Shown: one piece after another, positions 36,349-47,102 of the stretch | Numbering within the stretch: position 1 is the stretch's first letter | Layout: each line of letters begins with the position of its first letter | NCBI GenBank assembly: GCA_963082875.1 | Contig: OY720099.1 | Span: 1,984,001 to 2,048,000 of the forward strand | Length of the DNA: 64,000 bases | Source: Corella eumyota | Taxonomy: Eukaryota > Chordata > Ascidiacea > Phlebobranchia > Corellidae | Reading direction: 5' to 3' | Translations under genes and position numbers: made by a program | Notes under the pieces: model-generated | What the model saw: only the letters and a program-made list of their open reading frames with translations | What the model was told of the DNA's origin: nothing | The model's database searches: none

Positions 36349-39334
36349 CTATAGAAATAAGGAGTCAATAAAATTGATAATTATCTCGTAAAAATTAAAA
36401 ATTTGTACAAATATATTTTTGTGATATTATTTCAATATTTAAAATTCTTTTTTAACTTACAAGATGTAGATTTTGACATTTTGTTTTTTCTTTATATTTT
36501 CTTTAGTTTTTTTTTTCTATTTTTCCGTTTAACTTCTGTATTGATTTTATATTGTAGTTTAACCTTACATGAAGTATTTAAGTCATTTTAGCAATCACAA
36601 AAAGTTAAAATAATCTACAAAAAAAAATCAAAGCTTCCAATTAATTTTAAATACAATTGTTAATTTTTGTTTTTTAAATGTTCTTTAAATAAAAAAAGCA
36701 CGTCCTATATCTAAATCATTTAATTTTTATTTTTAAATATCAACTCGTGATGTAAATTAAATTTTAATCCGATGATAAGTTTATTTAATCGGAAAAACCC
36801 TACGGATTAGGAAAACTTTTAATATAAATTTGTTGTAATATTTACAAAACAAAATCTGCTTTAAAAAAATGCAAATATTTAAAGCTTTATTGTTTTAAAT
36901 TAATGTATTAAAATTCTGAACTATTTATATTTCTACAAATAGGTATATTTTATTTGTAAAATAACTGTGAGCAGCTATATTATTGTATAGCACATTCTAT
37001 TTAATTGTAAACTTTTTATAAATTAATACTAAACTCATCAAGTTATTGTTTCAGCAATCTTTTTTGAGTTAATATTATAACTAATCTATATTTAATAGCA
37101 AACTTACTTGTTTTAGATTACAAATAAAATTCATCTTTCAGTTTATATTATTCTATTACATAAAAAACAAACTATTTACAATCTACCTCACACTATTATG
37201 TTCCTATTAACTTGCATATCTAACTAATACATGTTGGTCTTGGATTAATCTAAAATCACAGAACATGTCCAACAACCCAAAAACGTTCAACCCGATTCCA
37301 CGGTTTCAGAACTAAATTGCTATCGCCCCGGGCGTTTTAATTCAACTTCGATGAAACGAATAGAACGCGGAACACGTCGACTCTTTCAAAACCAGCGATC
37401 GTAATCACACGTAAACTTCAAGCCCCTAGGCCCTGTATTGTGGCTGATAATCTCCGTTCTACAGCCCGTGACACACCTTACTTACTGTGTTTATGTGTTT
37501 TAAATCTTTATTAGTTATATTAACTATTTACACAATCATTTTTGATGGGGTACTTTGTATGCAACAAAGTTTTTAAACTTAAGAAATTTATTTTATTTAA
37601 AAACGATGCTGCATAATATAATGCAACCTTTTAAATATCTTTTAAAATTTATAACAAAAAATTAAAGAAATTTGATCATTTCCAAAATATTTAAAAACAT
37701 TTTTAAAGCATATTTTTTACTCAAAGGTTTCACATTTTTTATTACCAAATTGTTGCAAATATTGTTTTAAAAGCTGTTGTGGTTAAACTTTTTCAACAGA
37801 TGTCGCTAGTGAGTCAAGTGTTTTAAACCATTTATTTTGTAGGGAAAGATAGTTGATCGAAATATAAACTTATTGTGTTTTTTTAAGTATGAGGAATTTT
37901 ATTTATATCTGCTACCATGTAAAATGTTAATGTATTAGAATTAAACATATACCATAGTCCAAATTCTGACTTATTTTATATAAAATGTTTATTTTTAAGT
38001 TGTTTTATTTGTGTAACTAATTTATTAATTTAAATAATTACGTAAATCTAATAACAATGCTTTTTTATTCTTAATTTTTTTTCAAAAATAGATAGGTGAT
38101 TCATTTTCAGATTTTAAATTTTAAACACTATATTTTTAATATTTTTTGCAAGGCATTGTTAAGTAGTTTATTGTTAAAACGGTGTGAAACTAACAGCAAT
38201 AAATCAATCTAGCGCAGTAAAGTTAATAAAGTAAGTCAAACAATATTTAAACTATTTGTAAACTTAGTCATACAACATTAATTCTGATATACCCCGTTTT
38301 ACTTACTCAAAAAGATAAAAATAAAAACAGAAAATGATTTTTTTTAAATAATTTTCTTTTTCAATATATTTGTTTAAGCTATCAAATAAACTATATAAAC
38401 GTCAACCTGTTACGTTGTATATTTTCTTGTTGTGATAACCGAGTTTGAATCTTGCCCGGGGCGATTTAACTTGACTCGTTATATTTTCACAACCAACTCT
38501 TGTATTTTGACAAGTGGACAGTTAGGTTTTTAAAGAAGATATTAGAAAAGTGTAAAAATATTTCAATGTTTTAAAACTACAACATAGAAAATAGTTTAAC
38601 AAAATATATTAAAAAACCTGATTTTAAAAGCGTTAAATTTTTTTTTAAAGTTAAAAAATAAAAAAATTAAAATAGATAAAAAAAAATCAAAATAAAAAAA
38701 ATTAATTTGAGGTTTTTACCCGTAAAAAAATTATTTTATAAAAATGTTTTAAAATTTTAAAGTAATTAAAATAAAGAGTTACATTTTTTAGGTGTTATAG
38801 TAATTATAGAATTTAATAACAGTGTTTAAAAAGTACAGCGCGATATTGACAAAAACGTGAAGATCTGACGTCAATATTTAGTGACGTAATAACTAATTTG
38901 TTATCTAATAACATAATTAACAACCCGAATAATTTACTAAGCCTAAAAATAAATTAAACTGTGGTCAAGCATACAAAAATTATTTTATACAATATTCAAA
39001 TTCTTGTTAAAAAAATTTTAACTTTTTATCGGAACGGCGATCTAAAAATTGCAAACCCGCGAATTCTTTCTAAATATATTCACCAATCACGATTCAACAA
39101 CTACAGCAGTCAGGCTAGGGTTAACCATCAACCTGATGACGTCACGGATATCGTTTAGCGACAATTTGAAAACGTAACGAAATCATTATGTAGCAATTCT
39201 TAATAATTGCCTAATTTAAAATACGATAAAAGTAGATTTATTAACTTTACTTACGCAGTGCTATCGTACTTAATAATTACAATTAACTCGAAGCGCCATA
39301 AACCGCCTTTAGAAGGCGTTAGACAGTTAAGAAA
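36349..39334. other. Long region between the two sushi receptors (missing 5' exon plus shared promoter zone)
   Basis: About 3 kb. It should contain the unlocated first exon(s) of the minus-strand sushi gene; I found no convincing signal-peptide exon. At 37260-37490 is a GC-rich island with no frame, probably an old repeat. A tRNA-like fragment lies at about 38440-38490. Near the plus-strand gene are TGACGTCA at 38866-38873 and 39137-39144 and TGACGTAA at 38882, likely promoter elements. Confidence 0.45.
38435..38490 (+). repeat. tRNA-like repeat fragment
   Basis: Contains gagtttgaatcttgcc (B-box-like) followed by cggggcgatttaact. The core cccggggcgat also occurs, reversed, at about 37324-37335, so both may derive from one GC-rich repeat family. 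Degenerate. Confidence 0.35.
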
Positions 39335-39433
39335 ATGGTTAGGCTGGCTGCCTTAACATTTGTTGTTTTATCTATTATATTAGGACTTATGTTTTTAGAT
39401 GAATTCTTAGGTGGTGATGTAGAAGGTGTTTGA
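39335..39433 (+). CDS. Upstream 32-codon ORF before the plus-strand sushi gene
   Basis: ATG to TGA just upstream of the sushi receptor start (ATG at 39437, four bases after this stop codon). It encodes a hydrophobic peptide (MVRLAALTFVVLSIILGL then FLDEFLGG). It could be a regulatory uORF or a real micropeptide. It could also be removed if the transcript is trans-spliced at the tattatattag acceptor-like site near 39374-39384. Low confidence as a functional gene. Confidence 0.35.
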   Translation: MVRLAALTFVVLSIILGLMFLDEFLGGDVEGV

Positions 39434-39436
39434 AAG

Positions 39437-41719
39437 ATGGCGCCACAAAATATATTTGTTGTTTTAAGTTTTATTTGGTTGGGTTTACTTCAAGAATGTG
39501 AAGCAATAAAATCAAGTAAGCATTTTTTTACAACCTAAAGATAGAGTAACATTTGTTACCTCGACCTAGTCTTAAGTTGGCAGTTTTGATGGTTATTAAA
39601 TAAAAGTGTCTAATATTTAACCTACATATTGGTTTTTAAATCGTTTATAATGCAAATTCGGGTCCAGGTTTACATGCAAAATGAAACCAAAATAAATAAT
39701 ATTAAACCCAATTTTAAATATTTAGTTCAATGCAATGGCTGGTCATTAAAAGAGCCGGAGAACTCGGTAATGAAATGCGACCAAGCTGGGGAAGTTGCGA
39801 TACCTGGTTCGACAAGTTGCAAAATTATTTGTTCAGCTAACTACGCCGCATCAGAAGAAATTGTTTACTGTCCCTTGGGCGGGGCTTGGGCACCAACAAC
39901 TAACCCAGAGTGTATAGGTAAGTTTTTTTACGTTTTTTTTTTTTTATCGGAAAGGGGTTCGATATTGCGACGTGTTTAAGCTATTTGTAAACGCAGGGCT
40001 TAAGGGCGAATAGTGTGGCACTTGTGCGGTTTAAACCAGAAACCTTTACGTTCGCACCGAAATAGAAAAAATTGTTTTTTCTATTTAATTCAGTAAACAA
40101 CTTCTGCAAAGGATTTTTAATAAGCTATACTAGAAAACGCAATGACAAGTGCTTTAACCACTATTTAATATACTATCTTTATTCCTTTTCTAGCTGATGG
40201 TAGCGTAACAACCATTGTGGTTCCTGCGGTATTAGGATCTCTTTTCGTGTTTATATTTTTGGTGTTTATATTCACAAGATTATCCAACGTGTGCCAAAAG
40301 AAAACAAGAGATCACGAAGACGAGTTTAACGAGAATTACATTGAGAATGGACAATATACAATTCCCAGAGCAAAGAAAGTGAATAAAGTACCAAGTTATA
40401 AAGAGAATGTGCCGGACACGTTCCATGCAGAAAAGGAGGCAAAAAGGAAGATCTCTCCAAAGGAAGAGAGAAAAAAAGAGTCCTCCAGTGAAAGCGAATA
40501 CGAAGAGTCTGAGAAAGAATACGTGACGTATGCTCCTAAAACGAAGAAGTCGCGGTTTGCATTCGGAAGAAAAAGGCAGTCGCGAACCGTGTCAAAGGGA
40601 AGAAGAAAAAAAATCCCGCTAAAAGATCGAATTAAACTCGGATTCACGACTTGCTTTCGTCGTGTCCATTCCTGGGGTTCGAGCTCGGGACCTAAAAGAG
40701 TTGTCGGGCGTCCAGGACAAATAGGGGTATCGTCAATATGCGGAGACATGGATCATACCCATTCTAGCTCCTCTTATTCGCATAGCTCGTCCGAGTCGGA
40801 TTATACGGATACAGATAACTCGCACTCTGATGATGAGGATAAAGGAGAATCGCCTTACCTATCCGCGGATCAAAATCCTTCATTAAATATTACAATAGCA
40901 AATGAAAAAATCGTTCAAACTGGACAGAACACGTTAAAATCTAAGAAATCACCGCCACCTAGACCGCCCCAACCATCTATCAGCCAAATTAAACTTCAGT
41001 CTAAAGTTGCTAAGACAAAAAAACGACGATCTAGTGGATATTCATCGGACGAAGGTGTAAACAAAAAGAAACAAAACGACCGAGCAAAATCTAAGAACAC
41101 CAAAAGAGGGCGCAATAAAGACAAAAAATCAAAATCACCACATCAAGAGGCATCACTCAACCCATACAATCATTACCCTGTAGCAGGAAGTGACAGACAG
41201 TACATGGATTTTGAACATGACTATAGAAAAAGTGGCCACATATACGAAGGGGGGGCCTATCACCCTCAATATCACCCAGTTGAGAGCTTTCCCATCAAAC
41301 CTGTAAAGCCTTCGAAAAAGGACAAATCAGCTGAGAGAAAACGGCGTAAAGAAAAGCGGAAAGCGGGGAAGAATGATGCCGCTAAGGCGGATGATAATAC
41401 GACGACAGGGGGTGTCAAGTATTATTCTATAACCCCAGATAAGGAAGAATATAAAAAGAAATCAAGTCGTAGAAGTCGTTCGTCGGGTGAAAGAGACCGA
41501 AAGAGAAAAGAGAAACGTTCGGAGAGAAAACGAGAGAGGTCTTCAAAAGAGAGAAAAGGAAAAGAGAGATCAAAGAAGAAGGAAGAATCGCGCGATTCCA
41601 GATCAAAGCACAAAAAGGAATCCAGTAAAACAAATAACAAAGAAAGAAGTAGGAAGACCCACAGATCGAGGTCGCGAAGAGACAATCACAAAAAGTCAAG
41701 TGATCATAGAGACAAATAA
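39437..41719 (+). CDS. Sushi (CCP) single-pass receptor-like protein with very long charged tail
   Basis: Three exons: 39437-39515, 39726-39917, 40194-41719 (598 aa). Signal peptide (IFVVLSFIWLGLLQECEA), one sushi domain at about 27-90 (QCNGW, MKCDQAG, CKIICSANY, VYCPLGGAW, PECI), membrane helix (VVPAVLGSLFVFIFLVFIF), then about 480 cytoplasmic residues. The tail is strongly charged: acidic/Ser blocks (SSSESEYEESEKEY), a proline SH3-type ligand (SPPPRPPQPS), and a C-terminal Lys/Arg/Ser/Glu-rich segment resembling SR proteins (RRSRSSGERDRKRKEK). A single sushi with so long an SR-like tail matches no family I know. Its neighbour at 34509-36348 has the same sushi-TM-tail order in the opposite direction, suggesting an old inverted duplication. 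Confidence 0.85.
39540..39600 (-). repeat. SINE 3' fragment in sushi gene intron 1
   Basis: Read in reverse it matches the middle of the SINE at 13361-13642 (gccaacttaagactaggtcg, then a gtaacaaatgttactcta stretch). Short and degenerate. Confidence 0.5.
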
Positions 41720-41859
41720 ATTCAAAAAAATATTAGACTAATGCCAACTTATTTTTAATGTTATCGTTTAAGATGTTTTTTATTAGGTTTTTTAAATTTT
41801 TGCAAAGTTTTTTTTACCCTTTTTTACAAAATTGTGCCATTTCTGTGTCTAATTGTGTA

Positions 41860-41865
41860 AATAAA
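41860..41865 (+). terminator. Polyadenylation signal for the plus-strand sushi gene
   Basis: AATAAA about 140 bases after the stop codon. The convergent sulfotransferase gene ends at 42004, so the two 3' ends are about 140 bases apart. Confidence 0.5.
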
Positions 41866-42003
41866 TACAAAAACTAATAAAACAACAAATTTTAAGCATT
41901 AGATACTTTTTTTACCAGCAAAAACAGCACAGTACAATTGCAAACATCAGTAATTTTACCTTATTTACAGAAAAATAACTTTTTTTATAATAAATAAATG
42001 TGA

Positions 42004-43440
42004 TTAACACTTTGGTGTATCTCTTGACAGCGCTTCTGAAAAACTTTTCCCGTTTTCTAACCCAGAAACTATTTCACTTCCCTGTTTTATTGCGTTATAG
42101 AATATCCTCTGTCCCCTCTTTGTTAACAAACACATCGGTGCTTTACTGTTGACGTCACTGTCATCAGATTGTTGCGATTGGTCCTCTGTGTTCACGTGTT
42201 TACGGTGGAACGGACCGCTTACTACTTCTTCATTCGAAGAATTAAGACATTTTAATCGAGAAAGAGGAAGGTTTAGAAAAGTTAAAATTTTGCGCATACT
42301 GCCCATTGTGTCCTTAACCATGTCGTCATAATTAACAATCAGACATCTTCTTTTTGTTGATTCGAGTTTTTTAGGGCCAAGGTTGCAGAATTCCAACCAA
42401 TCCTGAAGAATATCAACATACGTAACGCCTTTTCCAATAGCATATTTGCTCCAAACTGCAAAAAAAACAAAGCCTATGTTATTGGCCACTTAATATATCA
42501 TTACAAAAACTATAAAGTTAATACCTACTTGGCTTATAAAATGCATCTTTACTAGCTACTCCTGTGTGACTTTTGCCCATGCGTCTGTTGAATTCTGATA
42601 ATACTGCGCGATATGGGTTACGTAATATCAAGATGACGTCATCAAATTTACAGTTAGCGGTTCGTGCATGCGAAAGAGTGTGTGCTTTAATTGCAAAAAC
42701 TGATTTGTCGTTGCATAACCTAAAAAAACAGCTGTTAAACGGTTGAAAATACTCCCTATATTTTGTAAATGTTTATCCTCGATGTGAAAAGTTAATTTAC
42801 CGCCAAAACCTGTTAAAAAATCTAACTTACATAGCTTCGCCAGGATAGCCTCCATTAAAAAGCCGTTTGTCAAAATACACGCTACCAGTCCACACGCCTG
42901 TTGTAACGTGAAACAAGTGTCGTAACCAGGTATTGCCTGAACCTGGAAAACTAGCTAGTGCCACGCGACGATTAAAACTTGAAGTTTGTTGTTGATTTTG
43001 GGTTGATAGAAACCTAACATCGCTACAATCTGTGTAAATATATCTAATTAATATAACTTAATGGGTAGTTTAAGTGCTGATTAAGTTTACTGTGTACAGA
43101 AGCTGCTACCTGTTGACGGCTTATTATCCTTCCAAGCTTTCCCTAAATCGTTGGACTCTTTAACTTTCTGCGACAATTCCTCCTTCAAATTAATTTGATC
43201 CTTCAGTTTTTTAGAAGCAGGAGTCAAAGGCTCACCGTCTTCAGACAATACATCAGCAACAGTAATAGTTACAGTCTTAGTTTCAACGTAGTTTTCTAAC
43301 TTTATTACTGGCTTTGGATATTTACATTCTAAGCCTTCTTCATTGCGATCAATTGTACGTGATAATATATCAAAGTAAACGCAAATATAACTTAGAATAC
43401 TAACTGTGAATACGAGTAACATAATCGGTCTCGTACGCAT
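42004..43440 (-). CDS. WSCD-like Golgi sulfotransferase lacking WSC domains
   Basis: Four exons, 5' to 3': 43440-43091, 43022-42831, 42719-42529, 42455-42004 (394 aa). Type II membrane layout: short basic N-terminus (MRTRP), helix at about 6-24 ([16 protein letters not shown]), a stem of about 110 residues, then a sulfotransferase domain. The PAPS 5'-phosphosulfate loop is [10 protein letters not shown] at about 141-152, and the 3'-phosphate site is [17 protein letters not shown] at about 213-229. [22 protein letters not shown] closely follows the WSCD1/2 family. Family members transfer sulfate from PAPS to glycans (sialic acid O-sulfation is reported for WSCD proteins). The stem has no Cys-rich WSC module, so this is a shorter relative. 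Exon 2 uses the acceptor ttgtag at about 43023; a nearer upstream AG would bring in a stop. Confidence 0.86.
42765..42805 (-). repeat. SINE tail fragment
   Basis: Plus strand tttatcctcgatgtgaaaag equals the reverse of the SINE tail (cccacatcgaggataaa in the copy at 13361). It lies in an intron of the sulfotransferase gene. Confidence 0.45.
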
Positions 43441-43858
43441 TTTCTACAATTTGGGTTTTTAAATAATACACATATTGCAGTACTTAGTTCTTTGAACTGT
43501 TAAAAATGTAAACTTTCTATTTGGCTCCAGGCTATTGATACTCCAAAGCAACTTAGTTTTAAACATACCGCAAAAGAAATACTTAAAATTAAATTCGGTA
43601 ATATTTTTATATTTTTTTAAACGTAGTTTTCATTAAAAAATATTAAATTTCAATTTCTTAGCTTCAAATGTATATCTGATAGTTTACACACTGTTTCTAT
43701 CGTTAAAATCGATTTTTTTACTAACATCTATTTTGTATTTTTTATTGTACATGAACGATAATGTACAGTGTAAATTGTTATTTACAGAATCTCCACCAAA
43801 GAAATTTTTTGGAGAGAACATTTTTCGAAGATGGCAGTGGAAAGAAATTGATCAAACG

Positions 43859-43864
43859 TTTATT
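43859..43864 (-). terminator. Polyadenylation signal overlapping the nucleophosmin stop codon
   Basis: Read on the minus strand the sequence is CTTTAAATAAACG. The AATAAA hexamer begins with the last A of the TAA stop, so the 3' UTR would be only some tens of bases. This also supports the 48-base terminal exon. Confidence 0.5.
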
Positions 43865-46352
43865 TAAAGTCCAGCCTCCTTTTTATGAGCAGTCCACAAT
43901 TCTTTTACCCACTGTAGATAGAACCAATCACATGTTATTTAATTTAATAATATAAGATAGCAAAATTAATCATATTTCGTATATTTGGATTTAAAATGTC
44001 CTGTATACCATTTTTGCAGCATAACTGCAACAGGAATTGAACCCTGGACCTTCAATTTTAGAAGTTGTTTAATGACTTACACACTTGGGCAATCAAAAAT
44101 TTTTTTAATAATATTTAAATGAAATTAAATTACTGCGTTATCTTTTTTACACCATAGACCTGCAATTTTAAAGGACGTTTAATGACTTACACACTAAGGC
44201 AATTCAGAACGTTAACAAAAAAATAAAAAACAATTAAATTACCGCTTCGTCTTTAACTCTGAAAGCCGATTTCACCCAATTTGCAAATTTTTCCTCCTTT
44301 CTCGGTTTTCCACCCGGATACTAAACAATAATCATAATTATTTAACACATTTACTTCCACTAAGTTTGTCACCAAAAATGGGGACCACCTTAACAGCAAA
44401 TCAATAAAATAAAAGTAATTGTACAACTATTTTTACCTTTTTAATAGCTTCTTTTACTTCATCAACAGTCTCGTAAACTTTTGCTGGAGTTTTTTTGGCA
44501 CTCTGTTAACACAATTGCAAATAAGTAAAATAGTAAAGACAAAATTACAAAACAAAATCAAAAATTCTATAAAAAGTTTTTTTATTTCTACCGCCGGAAG
44601 TTTATTTTCCTTTTGTTGTGGTGTTTTAGGAGTTTTTGGTGTTTTTGCTTCCTCAGTGGCCTTTTTCTTCTTTTGGGGACTTCCAGGTTCGACTTTATTA
44701 TTTTCCTTCTCCGACAATCCCTTTTTCTCCCGAGTTGCTTTCCTTTTCTGTTACAAAAAATTCGAAATTTTAAAAAGGTTTCTAACTACAAATTTATTTT
44801 GTTTAATAATATTTACCTTATTTGCAACAGGTTTTACTTCAACTTTCTTTTCTTCTTCCTCTTCTTCACTATAATACAAAATTTGATTTCAATTAAATTT
44901 TAATTTTGAAAAAAGATAAAAAATATAGGTTTATTTCCATACCCTTCACTTTCTTCTTTTTGTACTGCAACTGCCTTCTTAGGTTTGGTGTTAAGCTAAA
45001 TGATAAATTATAATAAAGATATTTTAAAATCAATGTCCAAAGTAATCCAACTCAAAACGAAAATTAAACAAATTTACTTCTTTAAATGCTTCTTTTATCT
45101 CTTCTTGTTCGTCCTCACTCATGTCATCTTCAAGACCCGAGAGATCTTCTTCATTTCCATCATCTGTTAAGTCCTCCTCTGAATCTAACTCATCTTCATC
45201 ATCTGGGAAGAAATAAAAAGAAATAATTTAGTTGAAGAAAAACGTGATAAGAGCAACTTCAAATTTAAAGTATTTTTAATGTCTTTTATATAAGTAATGT
45301 AACCAATATATACATGCAATCTTACCCATTATCATATGATTTCCAACTAAGTGCACTGGACCAGTACCTGAAATACAAAATTTAATTTAAGCAAAAATTA
45401 AATAACGATATATATATATACTAAAAACAAATTAGATTTCTTAAAAAAAATATATATGTAAAATCAAATATATAAGCATAGTAGACCTATACAAAGAACT
45501 TGAAATCAGTTTTTTAAATTAAAGCAATACAAAATTACCTTGTACAAGTGTGAATATTGCAGGTGGAAAAATGCTGAGGTCAGCAAGACTGACATCTTCA
45601 TTTTTACCGCAAGTTAGCGAACAAATGCAAGCTTGAATTTTAGTTTGTTCGCTGTTGAAGGAAGTTACTTCAATTATATTTCGTTCGTTGTCTTTGGCCC
45701 CAACTCCTAGGCATGCCTGTGTTTAAATTAAAATAATTTTAAAAATTAATTGTTCCTTTTTAAATTAATAATGCCAAAACACAAAAAAATTGATAAAAAA
45801 TCAACTTTTACATATATATACAGCTTAATGTATTTAACACAAATTTTAACAAAATTGCAATGTACAATAGTTTATTTGCAAATTTTATTTGTTTTATAAG
45901 TTAAAGTATACACAATTTTGCAATTTTTTTACTTAACAATTCCAACACAAGAGTCACAAATATTAAGCGGATTAAATTAAAGATACATATACTTATACCA
46001 TATAATGATTATTTTATATTAATAATTTATTTAGTTTCTTGATTAAATGTAAGTTTTAAATCTGACCTTTTTTAGAATAAGTTGTTCTTTAATTCCATCA
46101 TCTCTGCCTTCCCATTGATGAGTTTTTGAGCTTTTATCAATTTTTGCACCTTTACAAATAAATTAAAAAAAACGTCTATTTTTACAATATGACAATGTCT
46201 TAACTTGTGCTATAATTATATTTAAATACAAAAGCATTAGTAATAGTTAAACTAGATACAAATAAAATATCGTTGTAGTAATTAAAAATATTCTACTTAC
46301 ACCAAAAAAACTCTTTCGGTTCTGGAATTTCCATATTCATCATATTTTCCAT
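43864..46352 (-). CDS. NPM1-like: Nucleoplasmin/nucleophosmin family histone chaperone
   Basis: Eleven exons, 5' to 3': 46352-46301, 46149-46067, 45716-45539, 45367-45326, 45202-45078, 44995-44943, 44868-44817, 44747-44592, 44502-44437, 44320-44243, 43911-43864 (310 aa, all phases match). Core pentamer domain at about 10-118 (EFFWCAKID, KKACLGVGAKD, LVQGTGPVHLVGNH). Acidic tracts at about 120-160 and 178-190 (EEEEEEKK). Then a basic KTPKTPKTP segment, and a C-terminal three-helix domain (KFANWVKSAFRVKDEA, then WVKELW). The C-terminal domain marks it as nucleophosmin (NPM1) type rather than NPM2/3. The tiny last exon supplies the Trp matching NPM1 Trp288. Known role: nucleolar chaperone in ribosome assembly. 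A poly(A) signal directly follows the stop. Confidence 0.93.
44010..44215 (-). repeat. Two partial copies of a tRNA-like SINE head in nucleophosmin intron
   Basis: Segments at about 44015-44095 and 44150-44210 share tttaatgacttacacact and the preceding caattttaaagg-like word. Read in reverse they give a tRNA-like A-box and B-box order (gggttcaattcc). The spacing suggests a local partial duplication. Confidence 0.55.
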
Positions 46353-47102
46353 TAAATTTATAAGTTAACAGCTTAAGATTAAACTTAATTTGAATTAAAC
46401 TACAACTTTGAAGTCTAAAAAGTAAATATTAATTTATTAAACACGTGTTATTACAACCTATATCTTTGATAAACCTCGTGCAAAAGAACCACATGGCGTT
46501 ATGCTGCGTTTTGCGAAAACACGTGCTTTTTCCTCAACCTTTAATTTATAGAAATCATATAAAAATAAAAAATCATATTAAAAATTTTTTAAATAAAATA
46601 AATTTTACATAAAACTTATATATTTATATTCTTAAATTTAAAACTTAAACAATTTAAGAACCGATTTTCCCGTAACGTATGTATTTTTATATAAATGCAA
46701 AAAGGTGTATAGTTTGCAAAATAGCATAAAAAAAGAATGTTCAGTATTCATTTTTAAATACAATTTGTGCTTTTAATTAATTTTTTTTTTAATTACTAAG
46801 TTTAATTAAACTTATATTAAATTAATATACCATGACTCATTGCTTGGCTGAATATAAGTGGCACCATAGAGCCTTTGTTTACATTTATTAAAAACAGAAG
46901 TTTGTAAAATTCTTTGTTTTTGTTTTTTATTTTAGCAAACGTAATTAGATTCTTAAATTATTTACCTACTTTATGTTAACTAGCGCTGTCTATGTAAATT
47001 TTTACGGTATTATTTTAATATTTGTAGATTTTCTAGGTCTTTAGTCAATTCTGCAATTAGCGATTACGGAAAATATATCGTTTAATAATTATCAATATTA
47101 TA
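46353..47102. promoter_or_regulatory. Bidirectional promoter region, nucleophosmin / zinc-finger gene
   Basis: 750 bases between two divergent start codons. Two CACGTG E-boxes lie at 46442-46447 and 46520-46525, 90 and 170 bases upstream of the nucleophosmin ATG. CACGTG is the Myc/Max and USF core, and vertebrate NPM1 is a known Myc target. The right half is very AT-rich. No other gene seen. Confidence 0.5.

Noticed and set aside
40396-41739. Several open frames on the minus strand and in another plus frame opposite the charged tail of the sushi gene
   Set aside because: Shadows caused by biased Lys/Arg/Ser/Glu codons of the real frame.
44419-44903. Plus-strand Phe-rich open frames
   Set aside because: Antisense of the Lys/Glu-rich nucleophosmin exons.
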